From Streptomyces canus 299MFChir4.1 (GTDB lineage: Bacteria > Actinomycetota > Actinomycetes > Streptomycetales > Streptomycetaceae), in NCBI RefSeq assembly GCF_000383615.1, contig NZ_KB911595.1, forward strand, positions 62,001-126,000: a DNA stretch of 64,000 bases. Direction: 5' to 3'. Below are positions 25,916-33,844 of this stretch, piece after piece (positions within the stretch are counted from its first letter, which is position 1; each line of letters opens with the position of its first letter). The notes beneath the pieces are model-generated. The model was given only the letters and a program-made list of their open reading frames with translations, was not told where the DNA came from and ran no database searches. Position numbers and translations under genes: made by a program.

Positions 25916-26563
25916 TTACCTCTTGCGGGCCGTGGTCTTCTTGGCGGTGGTGGTACGAGCCGCCGACTTCTTGGCGGGCGCCTTCTTGGCGGTGGCCTTC
26001 TTGGCCGGAGCCTTCTTGGCCGTCGTCTTCTTGGCGGTGCTCTTGCTCGCGGCGGTGGTCTTGGCGGCGGTCCCGGTGGCCTTCTTGGCGGGGGCCTTCT
26101 TCGCCGTCGTCTTCTTGGCGGTGGCCGTGGTCTTCTTGGCCGCCGTCGACCTCGCGGCGGTCTTCTTGGCCGCGGCGGTCTTGGCGGTGGCCTTCTTGGC
26201 GGCCGCCTTCTTGACCGTGGCCGAAGCCCCGCCGGTCAGGCTGCCCTTGGGTGCCTTCTTGACCGCGACGTCGTTCTTCGGGAGCTTCTTCGTGCCGCTC
26301 ACCAGGTCCTTGAAGCCCTGGCCCGCGCGGAAGCGCGGAACGGAGGTCTTCCTGACCCGAACCCGCTCGCCCGTCTGGGGGTTGCGGGCGTAACGGGCCG
26401 GCCGGTCGACCTTCTCGAACGAACCGAAGCCGGTGACCGAGACCCGGTCGCCCGCGACCGTCGCGCGGACGATGGCGTCCAGGACCGCGTCGACCGCGTC
26501 GGCGGCCTGCTGGCGGCCGCCCACCTTGTCGGCAATCGCTTCTACGAGCTGCGCCTTGTTCAC
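25916..26563 (-). CDS. hupS: Nucleoid protein HU with lysine/alanine-rich C-terminal tail (HupS type)
   Basis: Residues 1-94 are a complete HU domain (MNKAQLVEAIADKVGG ... VTGFGSFEKVDRPARYARNPQTGE ... VPRFRAGQGFKDLVSG). The remaining 120 residues are a histone H1-like tail of repeated KKA/AKKT/APAKK units. This two-domain form is found in actinobacteria; the Streptomyces member HupS is induced during sporulation and helps spore nucleoid compaction. ATG at 26563 has GGGGAAG upstream. The 137 bases before it are AT-rich for this genome (including ATATATA near 26624), presumably the promoter region. Confidence 0.95.
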   Translation of the reverse strand: MNKAQLVEAIADKVGGRQQAADAVDAVLDAIVRATVAGDRVSVTGFGSFEKVDRPARYARNPQTGERVRVRKTSVPRFRAGQGFKDLVSGTKKLPKNDVAVKKAPKGSLTGGASATVKKAAAKKATAKTAAAKKTAARSTAAKKTTATAKKTTAKKAPAKKATGTAAKTTAASKSTAKKTTAKKAPAKKATAKKAPAKKSAARTTTAKKTTARKR

Positions 26564-26700
26564 GTCTTCCCCTTCGGAGACATTGCCAGAACGAAAGTGT
26601 TCAAGCTTTTTCGCACGTTAGGCAGATATATACCGCAAATCAAACACGAAACGGGCTTATCACCCTTGTGCCGCAACGAACTCGACTGCTCTGGACTTGT

Positions 26701-26931
26701 TCAGCGTTCCTCTTCCGGGATTCGACCCGCGTCGAGGTCGGCCATGAACCCCTCCAGACGCCTTGTCGCTTCGACGACGTCGTGCTTGGCCGCGGCCGTA
26801 ATGACCAGCAGCTTCCGGGTCAGCGCCATCCGTACGCCCTCCGGGACTTGCAGTGCGCGCACTCTTGCGTGCGCTTCCTTGAGTTGGTCCGCGACTGCCG
26901 CATAGAGCTCGAGTTGGCCGTCGTGTTCCAT
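26701..26931 (-). CDS. Small conserved helical protein of unknown function (76 aa)
   Basis: A soluble, all-helical protein beginning MEHDGQLELYAAVADQLKEAHARVR and ending RRLEGFMADLDAGRIPEEER. Codon bias fits a real gene, and I recognise it as a conserved Streptomyces hypothetical next to hupS. No enzymatic motif is visible. It is upstream of hupS on the same strand with a 137-base gap. Confidence 0.75.
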   Translation of the reverse strand: MEHDGQLELYAAVADQLKEAHARVRALQVPEGVRMALTRKLLVITAAAKHDVVEATRRLEGFMADLDAGRIPEEER

Positions 26932-27115
26932 GCACAGATTGTGCCATCTGGGGCGAGTTGTCGCCTGCTAGGGGTGCAACTGCCGCCTCAAACGGCCTTC
27001 CGGGCACATCCGGGAGTCACGGCTACAAGAGACGCGTACCCCGACAACACCCGCCGTAACGTGGGAAGTTGAGCGGCCACGTCGCGCGGCGCGAGGCCGT
27101 CCGGACGCAGACACG

Positions 27116-27150
27116 GCCGTACCCCCGATCGGGCTGATCGGGGGTACGGC
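27116..27150 (-). terminator. Terminator of the leuCD operon
   Basis: A perfect 15-bp stem (GCCGTACCCCCGATC / GATCGGGGGTACGGC) with a GGGCT loop lies 58 bases after the leuD stop on the minus strand. There is no long U-tract. The rest of the 277-base gap (26932-27208) shows nothing else I can support beyond the likely promoter of the 76-residue gene. Confidence 0.85.
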
Positions 27151-27208
27151 AGGGATGTTGAGGTGGCCGAATCTCGACCTGTTCAGTTGCTCCGAAGGAG
27201 GGGCGCGG

Positions 27209-27802
27209 TCACGCCTGCAGCGTCCGCGGCTTGTACGAAGGCCGCTTGGCCTCGTACGTGGCGATGTCGGCCTCGTTCTGGAGGGTGATGGAGATGTCGT
27301 CCAGGCCGTTCAGCAGCCGCCAACGGGCGTTCTCGTCGAGCTCGAAGGCGGCGGTGATGCCCTCGGCGCGCACCTCGCGGGCCTCCAGGTCGACCGTGAT
27401 CTCGGCCGTGGGGTCCTTCTCCGTGAGCTCCTGCAGCGCGTCCACGATCTTCTGCTCCAGAACCACCGTGAGCAGGCCGTTCTTGAGCGAGTTGCCGCGG
27501 AAGATGTCGGCGAAGCGGGAGGAGATCACGGCCTTGAAGCCGTAGTTCTGCAGCGCCCACACCGCGTGCTCACGGGAGGAACCGGTGCCGAAGTCGGGGC
27601 CCGCGACCAGCACGGTGGCGCCCTTGCGCTCGGGCTGGTTGAGGATGAACGTCTCGTCCTTGCGCCAGGCCTCGAACAGTCCGTCCTCGAAACCGTCCCG
27701 GGTCACCTTCTTGAGCCAGTGAGCAGGGATGATCTGGTCGGTGTCGACGTTCGAGCGGCGCAGCGGGACGGCCCGGCCGGTGTGCGTGGTGAATGCTTCC
27801 AT
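27209..27802 (-). CDS. leuD: 3-isopropylmalate dehydratase small subunit
   Basis: With LeuC it isomerises 2- to 3-isopropylmalate in leucine synthesis (and citraconate-type intermediates in the citramalate route). The 197-residue swivel domain shows FTTHTGRAVPLRRSNVDTDQIIPA, GPDFGTGSSREHAVWAL and FADIFRGNSLKNGLL. ATG at 27802, 5 bases after the leuC stop. Confidence 0.97.
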   Translation of the reverse strand: MEAFTTHTGRAVPLRRSNVDTDQIIPAHWLKKVTRDGFEDGLFEAWRKDETFILNQPERKGATVLVAGPDFGTGSSREHAVWALQNYGFKAVISSRFADIFRGNSLKNGLLTVVLEQKIVDALQELTEKDPTAEITVDLEAREVRAEGITAAFELDENARWRLLNGLDDISITLQNEADIATYEAKRPSYKPRTLQA

Positions 27803-27807
27803 GACTC

Positions 27808-29232
27808 TCAGACTCCAGCGGCGGCAGGGGCGTCGGACAGGTCGGCGGGCGAAGCCAGGTGGCCCAGCACGGCGGTCGCGGCCGCGACCTGCGGCGACAC
27901 CAGGTGGGTACGACCGCCCTTGCCCTGCCGGCCCTCGAAGTTGCGGTTGGAGGTGGACGCGGAGCGCTCACCGGGGGCCAGCTGGTCCGGGTTCATGCCC
28001 AGACACATCGAGCAGCCCGCGTGCCGCCATTCGGCGCCGGCCTCCTTGAAGACGACGTCCAGGCCCTCGGAGACGGCCTGCAGGCCCACGCGCGCGGAGC
28101 CGGGGACGACCAGCATCCGTACGCCGTCGGCGACTTTGCGGCCCTTGACGAGCTCGGCGGCGGCGCGCAGGTCCTCGATGCGGCCGTTGGTGCACGAACC
28201 TACGAAGACGGTGTCCACCTTGATGGAGCCGAGCGGCTGGCCGGCCTCCAACCCCATGTACTCCAGGGCCTTTTCGGCGGCGAGGCGCTCCGAAGCGTCT
28301 TCGTACGAAGCAGGATCGGGGACGTTCGCCGAAAGCGGCGCACCCTGGCCCGGGTTGGTGCCCCAGGTGACGAACGGCGACAGTTCGGCGGCCTCGATGA
28401 CGACCTCGGCGTCGAACTCGGCGTCCTCGTCCGTCTTCAGGGTCTTCCAGTACGCGACGGCCGCGTCCCAGTCCTCGCCCTTGGGCGCGTGCGGGCGGCC
28501 CTCGAGGTAGTCGAAGGTGGTCTGGTCGGGGGCGATCATGCCCGCGCGGGCACCGGCCTCGATCGACATGTTGCAGATGGTCATGCGGGCTTCCATCGAC
28601 AGCTTCTCGATGGCGGAGCCGCGGTACTCCAGGACGTAGCCCTGGCCGCCGCCGGTGCCGATCCTGGCGATGATCGCAAGGATCAGGTCCTTGGCGGTGA
28701 CGCCGTCGGGCAGTTCGCCGTTGACCGTGATGGCCATGGTCTTCGGGCGGACCAGCGGCAGCGTCTGGGTGGCCAGCACGTGCTCGACCTGGGAGGTGCC
28801 GATGCCGAAGGCCAGACCGCCGAAGGCACCGTGCGTGGAGGTGTGGGAGTCGCCGCAGACGACCGTCATACCGGGCTGGGTCAGGCCCAGCTGCGGGCCG
28901 ACGACGTGCACGACACCCTGCTCGACGTCGCCCAGCGGGTGCAGGCGCACACCGAAGTCGGCGCAGTTCTTGCGCAGCGTCTCCAGCTGGATCCGGGAGA
29001 CCGGGTCGGCGATCGGCTTGTCGATGTCGAGGGTCGGGGTGTTGTGGTCCTCGGTGGCGATGGTCAGGTCGAGCCGGCGCACCTGGCGACCGCTCTTGCG
29101 CAGACCGTCGAAGGCCTGCGGGCTGGTCACCTCGTGCAGCAGGTGCAGATCGATGAAGAGGAGGTCGGGCTCGCCCTCGGCGCGCCGGACGACATGGTCG
29201 TCCCAGACCTTCTCCGCGAGTGTCCTACCCAT
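27808..29232 (-). CDS. leuC: 3-isopropylmalate dehydratase large subunit
   Basis: The catalytic 4Fe-4S aconitase-type subunit, 474 residues. Cluster ligands are visible in VFVGSCTNGR and in the pair AGCSMCLGMN. Also present are LLFIDLHLLHEVTSPQAF, CGDSHTSTHGAFG and SNRNFEGRQGKGGRTHLVSP. ATG at 29232 has GGAGGGAAAG upstream; longer in-frame starts read through the ndgR promoter region and are unlikely. The divergent ndgR gene is its likely regulator. Confidence 0.97.
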   Translation of the reverse strand: MGRTLAEKVWDDHVVRRAEGEPDLLFIDLHLLHEVTSPQAFDGLRKSGRQVRRLDLTIATEDHNTPTLDIDKPIADPVSRIQLETLRKNCADFGVRLHPLGDVEQGVVHVVGPQLGLTQPGMTVVCGDSHTSTHGAFGGLAFGIGTSQVEHVLATQTLPLVRPKTMAITVNGELPDGVTAKDLILAIIARIGTGGGQGYVLEYRGSAIEKLSMEARMTICNMSIEAGARAGMIAPDQTTFDYLEGRPHAPKGEDWDAAVAYWKTLKTDEDAEFDAEVVIEAAELSPFVTWGTNPGQGAPLSANVPDPASYEDASERLAAEKALEYMGLEAGQPLGSIKVDTVFVGSCTNGRIEDLRAAAELVKGRKVADGVRMLVVPGSARVGLQAVSEGLDVVFKEAGAEWRHAGCSMCLGMNPDQLAPGERSASTSNRNFEGRQGKGGRTHLVSPQVAAATAVLGHLASPADLSDAPAAAGV

Positions 29233-29392
29233 CGCTTTCCCTCCGGTCGGCCAAAGCCGCGCCGACCCAACTAGAAGATCTTGTGGAGGCGACGCCCATG
29301 GCCCCTGTTCCCGGGCACCCGCCGCCAGGCCCGTTGGTCTGCGGGCCGCTGTGCCTACAAGGGTTGCGCGTCTCACGAAAAAAGGAACTTGC

Positions 29393-29409
29393 GTTTCACA
29401 GAGTGAGAC
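29393..29409 (+). promoter_or_regulatory. Palindrome in the leuC-ndgR intergenic region
   Basis: GTTTCAC-AGA-GTGAGAC, an imperfect 7-bp inverted repeat, lies 15 bases before the ndgR start; another GTCTCAC half is near 29369. IclR proteins bind short inverted repeats, and NdgR is known to control leuCD and its own region in Streptomyces. The exact site is inferred. Confidence 0.4.
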
Positions 29410-29423
29410 GTGAGTATCGTTTC

Positions 29424-30140
29424 ATGGACAACAGTAGCGGCGTCGGCGTTCTGGACAAGGCAGCCCTTGTTCTGAGCGCTCTGGAGTCCGGACCCGCCAC
29501 CCTCGCAGGACTGGTCGCGGCCACCGGACTGGCACGACCCACGGCCCACCGGCTCGCCGTGGCTCTGGAACACCACCGCATGGTGGCACGCGACATGCAG
29601 GGCCGTTTCATTCTGGGCCCGCGCCTTGCCGAGCTGGCCGCGGCCGCCGGCGAGGACCGCCTCCTCGCGACGGCCGGCCCGGTGCTCACGCATCTGCGGG
29701 ACATCACCGGCGAGAGCGCGCAGCTCTACCGCCGCCAGGGCGACATGCGCATCTGCGTCGCCGCGGCGGAGCGCCTGTCGGGCCTCAGGGACACGGTCCC
29801 GGTCGGCTCGACGCTCACCATGAAGGCGGGCTCCTCGGCTCAGATCCTGATGGCCTGGGAGGAGCCGGAGCGCCTGCACCGCGGCCTCCAGGGCGCCCGC
29901 TTCACGGCGACGGCCCTGTCGGGCGTACGGCGTCGGGGCTGGGCCCAGTCCATCGGCGAGCGCGAGCCGGGCGTCGCGTCCGTCTCCGCGCCCGTCCGCG
30001 GCCCCTCCAACCGCGTGGTGGCCGCCGTCTCGGTCTCCGGCCCCATCGAGCGCCTGACCCGTCACCCGGGCCGCATGCACGCCCAGGCGGTCATCGACGC
30101 GGCGGCCCGCCTCTCCGAGGCACTGCGCCGTACCGGTTGA
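29424..30140 (+). CDS. ndgR: IclR-family regulator NdgR
   Basis: A 238-residue IclR protein, the length of NdgR (AreB) of Streptomyces, which regulates leuCD and other amino acid genes and affects antibiotic production. Winged helix-turn-helix at about 7-65 (LDKAALVLSALESGPATLAGLVAATGLARPTAHRL), then the effector domain with SAQLYRRQGDMRICVAAAE and a C-terminal APVRGPSNRVVAAVSVSGP. ATG at 29424 follows a region of upstream in-frame codons that looks non-coding. Confidence 0.95.
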   Translation: MDNSSGVGVLDKAALVLSALESGPATLAGLVAATGLARPTAHRLAVALEHHRMVARDMQGRFILGPRLAELAAAAGEDRLLATAGPVLTHLRDITGESAQLYRRQGDMRICVAAAERLSGLRDTVPVGSTLTMKAGSSAQILMAWEEPERLHRGLQGARFTATALSGVRRRGWAQSIGEREPGVASVSAPVRGPSNRVVAAVSVSGPIERLTRHPGRMHAQAVIDAAARLSEALRRTG

Positions 30141-30298
30141 GGGCACCGGGATCGTCGTAACCCCGTTCGCAAAGGGACCGGCCTCAACGCCGCGGCAGGT
30201 CCCCGACCGACGGCAGTCCCGAAGTCCTCGTGCCCTACGCGCGGTTGATGCGATACGGCGTTGATGCGACACGGCTTCGAGGGGACCCCGCACACGGC

Positions 30299-30328
30299 GA
30301 AGGCCCTCCACCGAAGTGGAGGGCCTTC
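30299..30328 (-). terminator. Hairpin terminator of the tRNA cluster
   Basis: A perfect 13-bp stem (GAAGGCCCTCCAC / GTGGAGGGCCTTC) with a CGAA loop lies 7 bases beyond the 3' end of the last tRNA-Glu on the minus strand. It may also stop ndgR transcripts from the other side. Confidence 0.8.
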
Positions 30329-30335
30329 CTCTACG

Positions 30336-30408
30336 TACCCCCGACCGGATTCGAACCGGCGCTACCGCCTTGAGAGGGCGGCGTGCTAGGCCGCTACACA
30401 ACGGGGGC
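30336..30408 (-). tRNA. tRNA-Glu (CUC)
   Basis: A 73-base cloverleaf on the minus strand: acceptor GCCCCCG / CGGGGGT with discriminator A, anticodon loop CTCTCAA (anticodon CTC) between CCGCC and GGCGG, and T-loop GGTTCGAATCC. The CCA end is not encoded. Last gene in a four-tRNA cluster. Confidence 0.97.
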
Positions 30409-30436
30409 GTGGAGCCTGCGTTTCCGCAGGTCCGAG

Positions 30437-30508
30437 CTGGTCTACCTGGACTCGAACCAAGAATGACGGTACCAGAAACCGTAGTGTTGCCAATTACACC
30501 ATAGACCA
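30437..30508 (-). tRNA. tRNA-Gln (CUG)
   Basis: A 72-base cloverleaf: acceptor TGGTCTA / TAGACCA with discriminator G, anticodon loop TTCTGGT (anticodon CTG) between ACGGT and ACCGT, T-loop GGTTCGAGTCC. It differs from the other tRNA-Gln in the acceptor and anticodon stems by compensated pairs. Confidence 0.97.
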
Positions 30509-30528
30509 ATGCGATTTAAAGAAACGCG

Positions 30529-30601
30529 TACCCCCGACCGGATTCGAACCGGCGCTACCGCCTTGAGAGGGCAGCGTGCTAGGCCGCTACACAACGGGGG
30601 C
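30529..30601 (-). tRNA. tRNA-Glu (CUC), second copy
   Basis: Same length and sequence as the other tRNA-Glu except for one visible change in the anticodon stem (CTGCC instead of CCGCC), turning a C-G pair into a U-G wobble. Anticodon CTC. Confidence 0.97.
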
Positions 30602-30641
30602 CACGCCGAGCCGACCTCCGCCTGCAGATGAGCTCTGCGAG

Positions 30642-30713
30642 CTGGCCTACCTGGACTCGAACCAAGACTAACTGAACCAGAATCAGTCGTGCTGCCAATT
30701 ACACCATAGGCCA
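30642..30713 (-). tRNA. tRNA-Gln (CUG), second copy
   Basis: A 72-base cloverleaf with acceptor TGGCCTA / TAGGCCA, discriminator G, anticodon loop TTCTGGT between ACTGA and TCAGT. First gene of the cluster in transcription order (Gln-Glu-Gln-Glu on the minus strand). Confidence 0.97.
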
Positions 30714-30804
30714 CTGGAACGCAAGCCCCGGAGGGGATTTTGTTCTAGTTCGCTCCTCCGGTTCCCGGCCTTTCGGCCCGCTCCCCGGCGGCGCAGGAAG
30801 AACA

Positions 30805-31539
30805 TTACCCGAAGGTGGACGGGGCTCCAAAACGGGTATCCGCGCCGAGGATGGCGGGGAGTTCGGCCAGCGAGGCGATGCGGCGCGGTCCCGCGGGCGG
30901 GGGGACCTGGGCGTGCACACCGCAGTCCCGGTCGATCCAGACCGACAGCAGTCCGGCCTCGGCGGCGCCCCTACCGTCGATCTCCGGATGGTCGCCGACG
31001 TACGCGACCTGGTGCGGGGCCAGCTCCAGGGCGTCGCAGACCGCGAGGAAGGCGCCGGCCTCGGGCTTGGAGACGCCCAGCTCGGCGGCGCACAGGATGA
31101 CCTCGAAGCGGTCGTGGACACCGAGGACGCGCAGTTTGTGGTCCTGGACGTGGATGCTGGAGTTGGACAGCACCGCGTGCCGGTGACTGGCGGCGAGGGC
31201 GTCCAGCGCGGGCAGGACGTCCGGGAAGAGGGCCCAGGCGGTCTCGTAGTGCGCGATGTACCGCTGGAACCAGGCGTCGGCCTCCGCGTCGGTCAGCTCC
31301 TGACCTAGGAACACCCGTACCCGGTCCCGCCGCTGTCCCTGGAAGTCGACCTCCCCCGCCGAGAACCGCGCCCACTGGGCGTCGGTGACCGCCCGCCACC
31401 GCGCGATGGCCTGCTCGACGCTCTCGTACGCCTCCAGCATCCCCTCGGCCGCGAGGTGCAGGCCCATTCCGATGCGGTCGGCCCTCGTGTAGTCGAAGAG
31501 GGTGTCGTCGACGTCCCAGACCACGGCCCGAATGCTCAT
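30805..31539 (-). CDS. HAD-superfamily hydrolase (YjjG/subfamily IA type)
   Basis: A 244-residue phosphatase-like protein. Motif I is VVWDVDDTLFDYT (D9 and D11 region), a helical cap follows, motif II is VLSNSS, motif III is the Lys in LGVSKPEAG and motif IV is YVGDHPEIDGRGA. Such enzymes act on phosphorylated metabolites; the substrate cannot be told from sequence. ATG at 31539. Confidence 0.9.
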   Translation of the reverse strand: MSIRAVVWDVDDTLFDYTRADRIGMGLHLAAEGMLEAYESVEQAIARWRAVTDAQWARFSAGEVDFQGQRRDRVRVFLGQELTDAEADAWFQRYIAHYETAWALFPDVLPALDALAASHRHAVLSNSSIHVQDHKLRVLGVHDRFEVILCAAELGVSKPEAGAFLAVCDALELAPHQVAYVGDHPEIDGRGAAEAGLLSVWIDRDCGVHAQVPPPAGPRRIASLAELPAILGADTRFGAPSTFG

Positions 31540-31588
31540 GATCCGACGGTAACGCGGACAGCCGGGGCCCGTCCGGTGATTGCGGTGC

Positions 31589-32251
31589 TCAGGAGGGGTC
31601 GGGTGCGACGAAGAAGTCCGTGAGGAAGCAGGTGACCTCGCCGGACGCGGACCGCCCGATCCAGGTGGGGTAGAAGCCGTCTCCCCAGCCGGAGGTGAAG
31701 GCGGCGAGGGTGTGCCCGGTGGAGGGGGCCGTGACCAGGTGCGGGCCGCCCGACCAGTCGCTGTCCTCGAAGGCGTCCCACAGCGGGCCCTCGTCCTCCT
31801 GCGCCTCCGGAAAGGCCTCCTCCGCCGCCGCGTCGTAGAAGCAGCCGGTGCCGGCGTCCACGCCGTAGCCGAAGAACTCGTCGTCCTTGAGCTCCGCGAG
31901 GTCCTGCTCGGGGCTCAGCGCCAACTCCCAAGTCGCGGTGGGCTCGTCGCGTATGACCAGGCGGGCGGCGGCCACCCTCAGGTGGGGCTTGTCGGCCGGG
32001 GGCTCGTCGGGCCGGCCGAGGGTCGCGACGGCCGCCTCCACGCGGTAGCGGCCGGGGGGCACGGAGACCGTGAACGGCTCGATGTCCCCCGAACCGAGGT
32101 AGACGAACGGATCACAGGCGACGACCCGTCCGGTGGGCAGGTCCAGCTCCCCTCCCTGGGCCACGTGGATCACACCGGTGGTGCCGGACTCGAAGGCGAA
32201 GGTGCTGCCCGGCGTGAACAGCCAGGTGTAGTCGCGCGGGGACATCGGCAT
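31589..32251 (-). CDS. DUF4241 protein
   Basis: A 220-residue cytosolic, beta-rich protein. Typical DUF4241 segments are present: GRVVACDPFVYL, PPGRYRVEAAVA, RLVIRDEP, FFGYGVDAGTGCFYDAAA and HTLAAFTSGWGDGFYPTWIG. Function unknown; DUF4241/SUKH-type neighbours sometimes occur in immunity loci but nothing here suggests a toxin. ATG at 32251 (a second ATG is two codons downstream). Confidence 0.85.
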   Translation of the reverse strand: MPMSPRDYTWLFTPGSTFAFESGTTGVIHVAQGGELDLPTGRVVACDPFVYLGSGDIEPFTVSVPPGRYRVEAAVATLGRPDEPPADKPHLRVAAARLVIRDEPTATWELALSPEQDLAELKDDEFFGYGVDAGTGCFYDAAAEEAFPEAQEDEGPLWDAFEDSDWSGGPHLVTAPSTGHTLAAFTSGWGDGFYPTWIGRSASGEVTCFLTDFFVAPDPS

Positions 32252-32315
32252 GGGAGCGCCTTTCCGGATCTTGTGCGGATGAGCCGGAACAGTAGTGCGC
32301 ACCACTGACAGCGAC

Positions 32316-32359
32316 GCGTGAGGGGCGGCACCCGGCCTCCCGGTTGCCGCCCCTCACGC
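32316..32359 (-). terminator. Terminator after gltX
   Basis: A 15-bp perfect stem (GCGTGAGGGGCGGCA / TGCCGCCCCTCACGC) with a 14-base loop, starting 9 bases after the gltX stop on the minus strand. Confidence 0.8.
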
Positions 32360-32368
32360 ACGCGTGCC

Positions 32369-33844
32369 CTACGCGGCCAGCTTCTCCAGCGCCGCGTCGA
32401 TCCTCGCCAGCGTCGTCTCCTTGCCCAGGATCTCCAGGGACTCGAAGAGGGGCAGGCCGACCGTGCGGCCGGTGACGGCGACCCGGACCGGGGCCTGGGC
32501 CTTGCCGAGCTTGAGGCCGTGGGTCTCGCCGGCGGCCAGGACGGCCTCCTTGAGGGACTCCGGCGAGGTCCAGTCCGCCGACTCCAGCTTCTCGCGGGCC
32601 GTGCGCAGGAGGGCGTCCGAGCCCTCCTTCATCGCCTTCGTCCAGGAGGGCTCGTCGAAGACCGGCTCCGGGAGGAACAGGAAGTCGACGTTGTCGGTGA
32701 TCTCCGAGAGGACCTTGACGCGCGTCTGCGCGTGCGGGGCGATGGCCTGCCACTTCGTCTCGTCGAAGTCCTCCGGGGACCACGGGGCGAAGGGAGCCTT
32801 CAGCCAGGGGGCACAGCGCTGCGTGAAGTCCTTCACGTCGAGCAGGCGGATGTGGTCGGCGTTGATCGCCTCGCACTTCTTCAGGTCGAAGCGGGCCGGG
32901 TTCGGGTTCACGTCCGCGATGTCGAAGGCCGCGATCAGCTCGTCGGTGGTGAAGATGTCCTTGTCCGCGGAGAGCGACCAGCCCAGCAGGGACAGGTAGT
33001 TGAGCAGGCCCTCGGGCAGGAAGCCGCGCTCCCGGTAGAGGTTGAGCGAGGCCTGCGGGTCGCGCTTGGAGAGCTTCTTGTTGCCCTCGCCCATCACGTA
33101 CGGCAGGTGGCCGAAGGCGGGAACGGTCTTCGCGAACCCCAGCTCGATCAGCGCCTTGTACAGGGCGATCTGGCGCGGGGTGGAGGACAGCAGGTCCTCG
33201 CCGCGCAGGACGTGCGTGATCTCCATCAGGGCGTCGTCGACCGGGTTCACGAGCGTGTAGAGGGGCGCCCCGTTCGCTCGTACGATCCCGTAGTCCGGCA
33301 CGTTCTCCGGGGTGAAGGTCAGCTCGCCGCGGACCAGGTCCGTGAAGGTGATCGTCTCGTCGGGCATGCGGAAGCGGACGATGGGGGTACGGCCCTGGGC
33401 CGTGTACTCCGCCACCTGCGCCTCGGTGAGGTCGCGGCAGTGGCCGTCGTAGCCCGAGGGCCTGCCGGCCGCGCGAGCCGCCTCGCGGCGGGTGTCCAGC
33501 TCCTCCTGGGAGCAGTAGCAGTAGTACGCGTGACCGGCGTCCAGCAGCTTGGCGGCGACGTCCTTGTAGAGGTCCATGCGCTGCGACTGGCGGTACGGCG
33601 CGTGCGGGCCGCCGACCTCGGGGCCCTCGTCCCAGTCGAAGCCCAGCCAGCGCATCGAGTCGAGCAGCTGGTCGTAGGACTCCTCGGAGTCGCGGGCCGC
33701 GTCGGTGTCCTCGATGCGGAAGACGAGCGTGCCCTGGTGGTGCCGGGCGAAGGCCCAGTTGAACAGGGCGGTGCGGACCAGGCCCACATGGGGGTTACCG
33801 GTGGGCGAGGGGCAGAAACGTACGCGGACGGGTGCGCTAGCCAC
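32369..33844 (-). CDS. gltX: Glutamyl-tRNA synthetase
   Basis: Charges tRNA-Glu, and as a non-discriminating enzyme in most bacteria without GlnRS also mischarges tRNA-Gln for later amidation by GatCAB. Class I motifs: RFCPSPTGNPHVGL (HIGH as HVGL) and KLSKRD (KMSKS). 491 residues from the GTG at 33844, which overlaps the stop of the FAH gene by 8 bases; a TTG three codons earlier is a less likely start. The tRNA-Glu/tRNA-Gln cluster is about 1.7 kb downstream. Confidence 0.97.
   Translation of the reverse strand: MASAPVRVRFCPSPTGNPHVGLVRTALFNWAFARHHQGTLVFRIEDTDAARDSEESYDQLLDSMRWLGFDWDEGPEVGGPHAPYRQSQRMDLYKDVAAKLLDAGHAYYCYCSQEELDTRREAARAAGRPSGYDGHCRDLTEAQVAEYTAQGRTPIVRFRMPDETITFTDLVRGELTFTPENVPDYGIVRANGAPLYTLVNPVDDALMEITHVLRGEDLLSSTPRQIALYKALIELGFAKTVPAFGHLPYVMGEGNKKLSKRDPQASLNLYRERGFLPEGLLNYLSLLGWSLSADKDIFTTDELIAAFDIADVNPNPARFDLKKCEAINADHIRLLDVKDFTQRCAPWLKAPFAPWSPEDFDETKWQAIAPHAQTRVKVLSEITDNVDFLFLPEPVFDEPSWTKAMKEGSDALLRTAREKLESADWTSPESLKEAVLAAGETHGLKLGKAQAPVRVAVTGRTVGLPLFESLEILGKETTLARIDAALEKLAA

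Noticed and set aside
25923..26393. Highly repetitive DNA in the hupS tail, suggestive of a tandem repeat or CRISPR-like array
   Set aside because: The repeats simply encode the Lys/Ala-rich histone-like tail of HupS; there are no spacers.
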